In this document: piece after piece, positions 6,390 to 12,796 of the stretch | Numbering within the stretch: position 1 is the stretch's first letter | How the letters are laid out: each line of letters opens with the position of its first letter | DNA from: Dialister sp. | Lineage (GTDB): Bacteria > Bacillota > Negativicutes > Veillonellales > Dialisteraceae | Direction: 5' to 3' | Assembly (NCBI GenBank): GCA_022722495.1 | Contig: JAIJLI010000025.1 | Coordinates: 1-12,796 of the forward strand | DNA length: 12,796 nucleotides | The notes under the pieces: model-generated | What the model was told of the DNA's origin: nothing | Databases searched by the model: none | Seen by the model: the letters and a program-made list of their open reading frames with translations, nothing else | Program-made: the position numbers and the translations under genes

Positions 6390-9176
6390 TTACCACCAAA
6401 TTTGTTTATCATTTTCATACGTAAAGATACGTTCTTCACTTCCCTTCGTCAAGTTACTCAACAAGTACAAGCCTCCATGAGGAATATGAGAAAACGTTAT
6501 TACATTAGATGTAGCTACTTGTACAGCCAATACTTTCCACTGTAGCTTGTCATACATCATCAGTTGATACTTATCTCCAACCTCTATACAATTACCATCG
6601 TTACGAGGTATGAAACGTATTTTACCTACTTGACTTGGACGTGTCAAACGCAATCCAACCCAATGCCCATCAGGACTATTTCCCTGAAAGCCGGTTAAGA
6701 TGTTTCCATCAAAAACTGTCTCTTTGGTCTTGCCTTGCACACCATCTGTACCAATAATTTTACCAGTAAGTTTATTCCCTGACTTATCGAAGAACTCCAG
6801 TTCATTGATATTGCAAAAAGAGCCTTTCGGTCCTATATATCTCAAACAGCGATAATATCCCTTGTCCTCTATGATGTGCTCGTACCAACAACCTTCTGTC
6901 ATACCCTCAAAGACATACAAGTCTGTAGGTGTATGGAAATTTTGAGTTTGACAACCCTGAAATTTACCATTCCACATACGGAAGTTGAAGTAATCCTCTC
7001 TTCCCATATATGGATATTTACGATTCAACCGCAACGTAATCTTGTGAACATCAGACTTTATATCCCTAACTTTACCGCTTTTCTCCAGCACGTAAGGGGC
7101 TTCTATTGGTACCATCTGCCCTTTCTCACAAATGCACGTGGAATATAAAATTCCTCGCCCCATAGATTTAAACACAACTTTTCCTGCATCTATCGTACCA
7201 TAATATACAGGTTCCCAACGTTTATTGTCATATACACAGATATAAGCCACCTTGTGGTCGGAATATTTTCCAGAAATGCTCCTTACAATATCTGTTGTTT
7301 GATAATACTCGTTGGTAACATCCGTGAATGCCGGAATTTTAAATAGAGCCGGAACATTCTTTTCTCCATCAAAATCATGCTGCATCACTTGATTGATTCG
7401 AAATGTGCGCCTAAATATTTTTGGTTTTTTATAGGGATGAAAATACTGGGCAGTATCACCAGGTACACATCCCATATAAAAAGGAGTAGCTTTCCCATCT
7501 GGTTTCAACAACACACTCCAAGAATGAGAATTAGAGCGGTTTCCCCAATGCGGTGTAAAATCAATTGCAGCAGGAATTCCCAAACTTCTAGACAAATAAA
7601 CGACAAACGAAGCCTCATCACGACAATTTCCTGTCTGATATTTCAACAAGCCATCAGCCTTTGGAGGTATGTTTCCTTTTAAACTAATCCATTCAAACTT
7701 TCCCATCTGATCGAAAACCTTCAACGCTTCCGAGATTGCGCTACCATACTTAAAGAATGTTTTCTCTTCTTCCATTTTACCAACAGGTTCCAATGTCCAT
7801 ATTTGAGTATTCGAATTTCGCCAAGTAGTCTGGACTAAGCTATCCGTATTGGTCATGGTGTCATGCAGAGCCTCCAAACATAACCCTGTGTCCCTATTGA
7901 TAATTTTGCATTCCTTACCCGAGATTGGCAATATCAACCATCTTTGATGATTACCCTTCAGATAATCATACTTACCAACAACAGCCTTTTCATCCAAACT
8001 ACAATAACGGACTTCCAGACATTGTTTATCATCACCCAATGGCGATATACGCCAATATGGGAACCCTTCATAAGATAGTCGCAGTTTGGTTTGAGCACAA
8101 GAATTCATAGCCGTCAATCTTGCAGCTTGCAACATGGATGATTTCAATGTATCCAATGCAACATACTTACGACACCCCATATTTTTCAGCCTATACAAAC
8201 AGGCAGAATAATCCAGACCATGCTCTGCTTTCTCCAAAGACCTCAACTGGATATAATCCACGCCATAAGGTCTAGTGCAATTTTCTAAAGAAATAACATT
8301 TTGCCCTTCATTTAACTTTATGTCCACTCCCATTCGAGAAGTTTTAAAAGCGTGAATTGTATTAGTAGGCTCAAGATGAAGTGTATCTACAACCACGTCA
8401 TTTAACTTCACTACCACCTTCGTATCTTTAGCTATTGTAGTATACCTTAGCACCAATCTTTTTATGGCAGCAGTAGGTGACTGTATTGAAAATGATAACT
8501 TAGCAAATTTCCCTGAACAAAACACGACCTTACCAGTGGAGGCACTAGGAGAATCAAGGATATCTGCATTCTTTACAAGAATTGTATCCGCAGCAATCAC
8601 CCTACCTCTTGAACTACAGATATATCCATCAAACATATCCGGATAGTTTTCTCTTACAATCTTGCGCCAAGCCGAAACATTTTCATTAAGAAGTCGATAA
8701 GGCAAAACGTAATCAAAGAAGATTTCTGTATTATAATCATGATGCCAATTCACATGATGCCATAGTTCACAGGCTTCATTGATTGCAGAAATCAAGAAGT
8801 CTGCCTTGATGTTCCTAATGTCGAAAGCTAATTTTGCCTTTTTCAGTTGAATTTTCTTTACAGCCTCATTAAAAACACTATCACGGTATTCTTTAGCCTC
8901 GGAAGCTGCTCGCAAATAAGCTGCATTATACTGTCCTATCTCCTTACCCACATAGGTATAATGATAAGGCATGTTTTCTATCAAGAATTTGGCTGCACTA
9001 TATTTCAATGTATCTGGATCATTCTTGAAATGCTCCAACACACGTTCCATCTCCGCCCGATTCTCTCCTGCAGATTCCAAAGCATCTTGCAAACGAGAAC
9101 GGCATGAGGAAAACATGCTTAACAAAAAACACAGCCCGAATGCCAACGATACATATTTCATATAGCGCAACTTCAT
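6390..9176 (-). CDS. multidomain transglutaminase-like lipoprotein
   Basis: From the ATG at 9176 this is 928 aa; an ATG at 9161 and a GTG at 9215 are alternatives. The signal peptide ends MFSSC (Cys25), predicting a lipoprotein. After it comes a helical region (about 30-200) with the EFLENMP-like phrase FLIENMPYHY. Next are a galactose-binding-like beta domain (about 205-318), a ricin/beta-trefoil-like stretch with H-Q-R-W and T-Q-I-W (about 380-460), and a transglutaminase-like core (about 485-575). The core has the nucleophile in GNCRDEASF (Cys518) and the histidine in NSHSWSVLL (His551); the third Asp is not clear. The C-terminus (about 760-900) resembles an F5/8 discoidin-like domain. Such Bacteroidota proteins are envelope lipoproteins of unknown substrate; glycan binding plus a peptidase or acyl-transfer core is the reading. 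Several D-(S/T)-(A/I/L/V/M/T) sites, the motif reported for Bacteroides O-glycosylation, occur in it. Confidence 0.8.
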   Translation of the reverse strand: MKLRYMKYVSLAFGLCFLLSMFSSCRSRLQDALESAGENRAEMERVLEHFKNDPDTLKYSAAKFLIENMPYHYTYVGKEIGQYNAAYLRAASEAKEYRDSVFNEAVKKIQLKKAKLAFDIRNIKADFLISAINEACELWHHVNWHHDYNTEIFFDYVLPYRLLNENVSAWRKIVRENYPDMFDGYICSSRGRVIAADTILVKNADILDSPSASTGKVVFCSGKFAKLSFSIQSPTAAIKRLVLRYTTIAKDTKVVVKLNDVVVDTLHLEPTNTIHAFKTSRMGVDIKLNEGQNVISLENCTRPYGVDYIQLRSLEKAEHGLDYSACLYRLKNMGCRKYVALDTLKSSMLQAARLTAMNSCAQTKLRLSYEGFPYWRISPLGDDKQCLEVRYCSLDEKAVVGKYDYLKGNHQRWLILPISGKECKIINRDTGLCLEALHDTMTNTDSLVQTTWRNSNTQIWTLEPVGKMEEEKTFFKYGSAISEALKVFDQMGKFEWISLKGNIPPKADGLLKYQTGNCRDEASFVVYLSRSLGIPAAIDFTPHWGNRSNSHSWSVLLKPDGKATPFYMGCVPGDTAQYFHPYKKPKIFRRTFRINQVMQHDFDGEKNVPALFKIPAFTDVTNEYYQTTDIVRSISGKYSDHKVAYICVYDNKRWEPVYYGTIDAGKVVFKSMGRGILYSTCICEKGQMVPIEAPYVLEKSGKVRDIKSDVHKITLRLNRKYPYMGREDYFNFRMWNGKFQGCQTQNFHTPTDLYVFEGMTEGCWYEHIIEDKGYYRCLRYIGPKGSFCNINELEFFDKSGNKLTGKIIGTDGVQGKTKETVFDGNILTGFQGNSPDGHWVGLRLTRPSQVGKIRFIPRNDGNCIEVGDKYQLMMYDKLQWKVLAVQVATSNVITFSHIPHGGLYLLSNLTKGSEERIFTYENDKQIWW

Positions 9177-9219
9177 TTTTTGATATTTTTTACATGACAC
9201 AAAACATACTTTCACACAC

Positions 9220-9570
9220 TTAGTCTTTGGTTACTTGATATAATACATACTTATCTCCTTGCGAAATCTTCACATAGCATCCCTCTTGTGGAATTTCATC
9301 CTCTGACAAAACTACCATTGGCGAATCGACAGAAGAATAGCTGTAAAATTTCATCACTATGCCATCATTGTAAGTGACTACAATATCTGCATTGTGAATT
9401 TCCCCTTTTGAAGAGAGTATAACATTACCACTCTTCTCCATCAAGCTCAAACTTGACGAGGAAAGGGAACGCTGTTTGGTATGCCATTTGTAATAAAGGC
9501 AAGTTACAGATGTTGGAAACATATATATAGGCATCAACATCATTAAAAACATTAAAATTATTTTCTTCAT
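9220..9570 (-). CDS. small exported protein, DUF3244-like beta-sandwich (tentative)
   Basis: The ATG at 9570 gives 116 aa beginning MKKIILMFLMMLMPIYMF, a clear signal peptide. The frame stays open back to 9747, but that extension covers the proposed promoter and regulator site and lacks protein-like features, so I reject it. The exported part has a Ser-rich stretch (RSLSSSSLSL), then alternating beta strands: GNVILSSKGEIHNADIVVTY, IVMKFYSYSSVDSPMVVL, GCYVKISQGDKYVLYQV. The arrangement ending in G-x-Y-x-x-x-I-x-x-G-x-K-Y resembles small Bacteroidota DUF3244 proteins, but I could not test this. It is the first gene of the leftward operon, 43 nt before the transglutaminase-like gene. Function unknown. 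Confidence 0.65.
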   Translation of the reverse strand: MKKIILMFLMMLMPIYMFPTSVTCLYYKWHTKQRSLSSSSLSLMEKSGNVILSSKGEIHNADIVVTYNDGIVMKFYSYSSVDSPMVVLSEDEIPQEGCYVKISQGDKYVLYQVTKD

Positions 9571-9596
9571 AACTTTTATATTTTGGATTTTTGCTG

Positions 9597-9604
9597 CTAA
9601 ATTA
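9597..9604 (-). promoter_or_regulatory. leftward operon promoter, -7 box TAATTTAG
   Basis: The minus strand reads TAATTTAG, seven of eight to TAnnTTTG, about 27 nt before the ATG at 9570. No strong -33 TTTG is present. Support comes from spacing: the 15-mer at 9634-9648 begins exactly 29 nt upstream, as it does at the left-edge promoter (108-115). This would drive the whole 9570-to-239 gene set. Confidence 0.5.
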
Positions 9605-9631
9605 AGGAAAGAAATCCAATCAGATTCACAA

Positions 9632-9694
9632 TCTTGTTCACTTTTTGTATGTTTTTCATTTTTTCCATTATAAACAACAAAGTAAACAAAAAGT
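9632..9694. repeat. candidate divergent regulator sites (inverted pair of the 11-nt element)
   Basis: TTGTTCACTTTTTGT (9634-9648) repeats the left-edge 15-mer exactly. GTAAACAAAAAGT (9682-9694) is the exact reverse complement of positions 151-163. The two copies therefore form an inverted pair, ACTTTTTGT (9640-9648) and ACAAAAAGT (9686-9694), 37 nt apart. They lie in the 280-nt gap between the divergent start codons 9570 and 9851, closer to the leftward promoter. Binding by the product of the divergent regulator gene is plausible but not shown. Confidence 0.5.
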
Positions 9695-9756
9695 AAATTT
9701 TCATAATTACGTAGCACAAATTGAGAAGACTTTATTTCATGTAACATAAACTTTTG

Positions 9757-9779
9757 ATTTCTTCATTTTCATAAGAAAT
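9757..9779. repeat. short inverted repeat upstream of the rightward promoter
   Basis: ATTTCTT (9757-9763) and AAGAAAT (9773-9779) are perfect 7-nt inverted arms around a 9-nt spacer, some 39 nt upstream of the rightward -7 box. Low-complexity AT sequence makes chance occurrence fairly likely. Confidence 0.25.
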
Positions 9780-9817
9780 AAGCTATAAGAAAAATCTTTT
9801 TTTCAAGAAAAAATATG

Positions 9818-9825
9818 TATCTTTG
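9818..9825 (+). promoter_or_regulatory. rightward promoter of the TPR regulator, -7 box TATCTTTG
   Basis: TATCTTTG matches TAnnTTTG fully and is 25 nt before the ATG at 9851, giving a leader of about 20 nt. The -33 region is only T-rich. A near-palindrome TTTTTTC-AA-GAAAAAA (9798-9813) occupies the spacer and could be a repressor or autoregulatory site. The position of this box rules out the in-frame ATG at 9815 as the start codon. Confidence 0.65.
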
Positions 9826-9850
9826 CAAAAACTTTAAAAAATCAAGTAAA

Positions 9851-11581
9851 ATGAAGAAACTTACAATCATATTTTTCATTTGTCTTTTGGCTTCATGCAC
9901 AAAGCAAGCGAATAAGCAATTATCCAACATTGAAAACATCATGTTGGCTCAGCCGGATAGTGCATTCACACTCCTGCAAAAGGATTCTGCATCTATTTGC
10001 AAAGAAGGTACAGATGCCCAAATGTACTATCAAATCATCCGTTGTCGAGTTGCCGACTTATTATACATACCCCACACAAGTGATTCTACTATGCTTAAAG
10101 TCGCCAACTACTACACTAAACAAAATAACCAAAAAGCGCTCTCTATGGCATATTACTGTTTAGGCTGTATTTATAGAGACCTTAAAGAACACCCTCGCGC
10201 TGTTAATTATTTTTTAAAATCGATCGACACTGATAGTACTCATACCCCAAAGGAAATGATTGGAAGATGCTATTACCAGCTATCCGGTTTTGAAGATAAT
10301 CGAAAAAATCCAACCAATGCACTAGAGTATGAAATAAAAGCATATAACTATATTTCACAAACAAAAGATTACACGTTAGCTAATAATTGCCTTATTAATA
10401 TTGCCCAAGACTACAAGACTTTGGGCAACGATGAGAAATATTCAGAATTTATTAATCTCGCTAAAAATAAGATTTCAGCAACAAAAGATACAATCAACTT
10501 AGCTCGCTTCATCATTGCCAAAGGTCAAATTGCCATTCAAGAAAGAAACAATAAAGAGCTAAAAACTTTGATTAATGAAGGCGAAAAAATATTACCAACC
10601 ATACTCAAACAACAAGAATATGGGTTTTATTTAATGCAAGGCTATTATTATAAAGAACTGCACCAAGTAGATTCTGCTTCCTATTATTTTCAAAAAGTTT
10701 TAAACATAGGAAATCCCATTATTGAATATGAAGCTAATACAGCCCTATCTGAAACAAATGCTGAGAATAGAGAATACACTACTGCTTGGAAATTTCTAAA
10801 TAAAGCCATAAAGCTAAGATATGCCATTGATTCCATCGACAACAAGCAGGAGGCAGAAAAGATGAAGGCATCGTATAACTATGAGTTGGAGGTTGCCAAA
10901 AGAGAGGAGGCAGAAGAGAGCAAGAACAGGTACAAGTATGCGATGTTACTCGGTATCATTTGTATCCTAGGACTTACTACGCTCATCGTGGCACATAAAA
11001 ACGCATCCAAGGAAAAAAGTATCAAGCAACTCAAGCTTATTGCGCAGCAAAACGAGCTAATTCAAAATCAAGAACAGAAGATTGAAGAACAGAAGAACAT
11101 GATGCACGAACATGTAAGCAATATCAAAAAACTTGAAACAAGAAACAACGAACTATCGAAATACCAGCTTACATCATCTGAGCATTGTATCAATAAACTG
11201 TCAAAGAATATAAAACTTGATGATGATAGATGGAACCAATTTAGAATGTCCGAATCATATGATAAATTACACAAAATGACAAGAAACGGACTCGATCATT
11301 ATACCAATTCAGAACAAAAGCAAGCCATCATAGATATCATGGCAACCATCGACAACTTGTTCAATGAATATGGCAAACGCCTTACTGCATTCCTTCCTGG
11401 TCTCAAAGACTCACAGTTGGAATTTGCTTATCTCATAAAAGCAGAAATAAACTTTTCCAACATAGCTATCTTGCTAAGCAAGAGTAAACCTAGCATCACA
11501 AAGATTAGCAAAAGTTTCGATGAATACCTTGAAAAGAATATGAAGGGCTTGGATATCAAAACGTTCTTACATGACTTCTAA
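9851..11581 (+). CDS. membrane-spanning TPR regulator with C-terminal HTH-like domain
   Basis: The 576-aa product begins MKKLTIIFFICLLASC, a signal peptide with lipobox (Cys16). Residues about 20-350 are helical TPR-type repeats (MAYYCLGCIYRDLKEHPRAV, YYYKELHQVDSASYYFQKVL). One transmembrane helix spans about 364-381, followed by a charged coiled coil (383-440). The last 60 residues, LKDSQLEFAYLIKAEINFSNIAILLSKS... (from 518), match the shape of a LuxR-like HTH in related Bacteroidota TPR regulators, where the usual form is roughly L-T-x-x-E-L-x-x-C-x-L-I-x-x-x-x-x-x-x-x-I-A-x-L-L. The layout is a one-component sensor: periplasmic TPRs, cytoplasmic DNA-binding end. It is divergent from the NVEALA operon and likely regulates it, perhaps sensing the operon's peptides. 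The HTH is degenerate, so DNA binding is inferred. G+C rises from about 30% (10561-10800) to about 42% (10801-11040, hand count) around the membrane segment. Confidence 0.75.
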   Translation: MKKLTIIFFICLLASCTKQANKQLSNIENIMLAQPDSAFTLLQKDSASICKEGTDAQMYYQIIRCRVADLLYIPHTSDSTMLKVANYYTKQNNQKALSMAYYCLGCIYRDLKEHPRAVNYFLKSIDTDSTHTPKEMIGRCYYQLSGFEDNRKNPTNALEYEIKAYNYISQTKDYTLANNCLINIAQDYKTLGNDEKYSEFINLAKNKISATKDTINLARFIIAKGQIAIQERNNKELKTLINEGEKILPTILKQQEYGFYLMQGYYYKELHQVDSASYYFQKVLNIGNPIIEYEANTALSETNAENREYTTAWKFLNKAIKLRYAIDSIDNKQEAEKMKASYNYELEVAKREEAEESKNRYKYAMLLGIICILGLTTLIVAHKNASKEKSIKQLKLIAQQNELIQNQEQKIEEQKNMMHEHVSNIKKLETRNNELSKYQLTSSEHCINKLSKNIKLDDDRWNQFRMSESYDKLHKMTRNGLDHYTNSEQKQAIIDIMATIDNLFNEYGKRLTAFLPGLKDSQLEFAYLIKAEINFSNIAILLSKSKPSITKISKSFDEYLEKNMKGLDIKTFLHDF

Positions 11582-11591
11582 TTTTTTTATA

Positions 11592-11631
11592 CTGAAGTTT
11601 CGCATGTGATTCCCCACATGCGAAACTTCAG
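11592..11631. repeat. perfect 17-bp inverted repeat after the regulator gene
   Basis: CTGAAGTTTCGCATGTG (11592-11608) pairs without mismatch with 11615-11631 around the 6-nt loop ATTCCC. It begins 10 nt after the regulator's stop codon. No T tract follows in either direction; the T run (11582-11588) comes before it on the plus strand. It may still end transcription between the converging genes or protect a 3' end. Confidence 0.6.
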
Positions 11632-11701
11632 ACACTTACATCTACTTTAAAAATATCATAGTCTCATTTTTGCTTAGAAAGAGGTTCTGCTTCTAAGGGT
11701 A

Positions 11702-12703
11702 TTATTTTACCCAATCCAATACGATCGTCTTATCTTCATCAATCATAAAGTTCATACCAATCTTTTCCATACTGCGATACAAACCTATCCTCACCTCTTT
11801 GTTTGGCAGAGCCAAGGTATAGAGTTCCGTTTCCGGATCATAATTCTTGATTGTGATATAACCACTCAGATAAAGCAAAGGCATGATAGTAGTCATCGTC
11901 TCAGTGGCTGCATCGAAATCATCCTTTGATGCATCCATCTGTTCACCCAGGTCAATCGGTGTAAAGTCATATTTCCGCATCATATTAAGGAGATAAGTAG
12001 GAGTGCCTGAGCCAAACCAATAGGAATCAACCTTTCGCTTTGAAAAGCAAGTGAGCAAGCTATATGGATTGAATATGTCAGAAGAAGGCCAAGCGAAATG
12101 ATAGCCATCATAATTTTCCTTCAACTTTTCCAAAGTTTTATCATACGACAAGCCCATCACATCTGCCATCTGCTGAATATCTTCATGCATTTCTGCCACA
12201 AGTTCCTCCTTGGTAATGCCGCAAATGCCAGCATATTCTGTATCCATACTCAGATTTGTGATATTATTGAGTTCACTGAAGATACTAAGCTGCGAGAACT
12301 TGGTGATGCCTGTCAAGAAGACGAAACGCAGCATACGGTCGCTATCCTTTAGGGGACTATAGAAATTACGCATCACCTCCCTTAAGACGCCCAAGCTGGT
12401 ATCCTCGTGCGCCACATCAAGCAAAGGAGCATCGTATTCATCGATGAGGACAACGACCTTCTGCCCAGTCTGTTCATATACCGTTTTTATTAAATTAAGC
12501 ATACGGACATTCGGGTCAGGAGAATCATTGACGATGCCAAATTTTTCTTCATTTACCTTCAATATGTACAAGAGATAACGCACAAGTTGGTCTTTCTCCA
12601 TGTGCTTACCACCAGCCAAACTAAAATGAAGCACAGGATATTCCGTCCAATCTTTTTCTAGCTTTTCGATGGCAAGCCCCTTAAAGAGTTCCTTCTTTAC
12701 CTC
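11702..12703 (-). pseudogene. decayed AAA-ATPase-like / PD-(D/E)XK (DUF1703) gene
   Basis: The reading frame from about 12700 to 11702 matches the middle of the AAA-ATPase-like/PDDEXK_9 family: KKELFKGLAIEKLEKDWTEYP, LHFSLAGG, Walker B-like VVVLIDEYDAPL, FVFLTGITKFSQLSIFSELN, and ENYDGYHF. Family members are usually well over 500 aa, beginning with a Walker A region (R-P-R-R-F-G-K-S) and ending with a PD-(D/E)XK nuclease. Here the family-like sequence stops at about 12700, the frame closes at a TAG (12722-12724), and no Walker A is present. At the other end, EVRIGLYRS joins directly to KIGMNFMIDEDKTIVLDWVK, which looks like the normal extreme C-terminus, so the nuclease domain seems to have been deleted in frame near 11770. 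The GTG at 12634 gives 310 aa but lies inside the ATPase domain. Probably non-functional. Confidence 0.7.
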
Positions 12704-12777
12704 AGTTCGGGATAACGAGCTCTATCTAAATGCTTTATAATGTTTTTATATAAGGGACACAGAGGCTTGGCAACCAT
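12697..12777 (-). other. 26-aa open frame overlapping the broken ATPase end
   Basis: In a different frame from the ATPase remnant, the minus strand reads MVAKPLCPLYKNIIKHLDR followed by A-R-Y-P-E-L-R and a TAA (12697-12699), with a TAG directly before the ATG. It could be the tail of a gene or mobile element joined to the truncated ATPase, or chance. I do not recognise it. Confidence 0.15.
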
Positions 12778-12796
12778 CTATATATCTTGGATGGTT
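12772..12796. repeat. 7-bp inverted repeat at the window edge
   Basis: AACCATC (12772-12778) and GATGGTT (12790-12796) are perfect inverted arms around 11 nt. They lie in the non-homologous DNA beyond the ATPase break and run to the window end, so a longer element cannot be judged. Confidence 0.3.

Noticed and set aside
9571..9747. N-terminal extension of the 116-aa protein back to 9747
   Set aside because: It places 59 non-hydrophobic residues before a textbook signal peptide and covers the proposed promoter and the 15-mer shared with the left edge.
9815..9850. ATG at 9815 as start of the TPR regulator
   Set aside because: The TATCTTTG promoter box lies at 9818-9825, downstream of that ATG, and the signal peptide begins properly at the ATG at 9851.
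9851..11581. SusR-type or hybrid two-component regulator
   Set aside because: No histidine kinase or receiver motifs are present; the architecture is TPR, one TM helix, coiled coil and a short HTH-like end.
11581..11640. Canonical Rho-independent terminator at the 17-bp hairpin
   Set aside because: No T tract follows the hairpin on either strand, so it is listed as an inverted repeat instead.
11673..11697. Hairpin CTTAGAA/TTCTAAG downstream of the ATPase remnant
   Set aside because: Only 7 AT-rich base pairs with an 11-nt loop and no T tract; indistinguishable from chance.
1..12796. CRISPR array, tRNA, rRNA or known riboswitch
   Set aside because: No regularly spaced repeat-spacer units, cloverleaf-like segments or recognisable riboswitch cores were seen on either strand by eye.

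Overview
The window looks like a gut Bacteroidota genome, most likely a Prevotella/Segatella-type species. The pointers are short Bacteroidota lipoboxes (L-x-S-C), TAnnTTTG-type -7 promoter boxes, AT-rich leaders without clear Shine-Dalgarno sites, and protein families typical of the phylum: NVEALA peptides, six-bladed beta-propeller lipoproteins, a TPR/membrane regulator and an AAA-ATPase-like/PD-(D/E)XK protein. The genus is inference from remembered family features; no database was searched.

Layout. Positions 1-238 hold no complete gene. They contain a leftward promoter (-7 box 108-115), two tandem 11-nt repeats upstream of it (142-163) and an 11-nt direct repeat pair (177-212). Positions 239-9570 form one compact leftward gene set of nine genes, spaced 14-47 nt apart with one 20-nt overlap. 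In transcription order they are: a 116-aa exported small protein (9220-9570); a 928-aa multidomain transglutaminase-like lipoprotein (6390-9176); NVEALA peptide precursor 2 (6034-6363); a beta-propeller lipoprotein (4918-6006); a thioredoxin-fold CSPC lipoprotein (4306-4896); a second beta-propeller lipoprotein (3162-4325); NVEALA peptide precursor 1 (2826-3116); a type I signal peptidase (1969-2778); and an O-antigen-ligase-like polytopic protein with a C-terminal TPR region (239-1954). Divergent from it is a rightward lipoprotein/TPR/transmembrane/HTH-like regulator (9851-11581). The right end holds a perfect 17-bp inverted repeat and a decayed AAA-ATPase-like/PD-(D/E)XK gene that has lost its Walker A end and its nuclease domain.

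How the genes may work together (inference). Two small Cys-rich secreted peptides share the core LLLENVEALTR. They are co-transcribed with an extra signal peptidase that could cut them, a periplasmic thiol-fold lipoprotein that could act on their cysteines, two propeller lipoproteins that could bind or present them, a transglutaminase-fold lipoprotein, and an O-antigen-ligase-superfamily protein that could transfer a glycan or other group. The divergent membrane regulator and repeated ACAAAAAGTGAACAA elements are plausible control parts. The identical 15-mer lies exactly 29 nt upstream of the proposed -7 box both at the head of this operon and at the leftward promoter at the left edge, so a second unit outside the window may belong to the same regulon. 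NVEALA is a named family, but I know of no established function for a complete assembly like this one, which makes it the best candidate here for an undescribed system.
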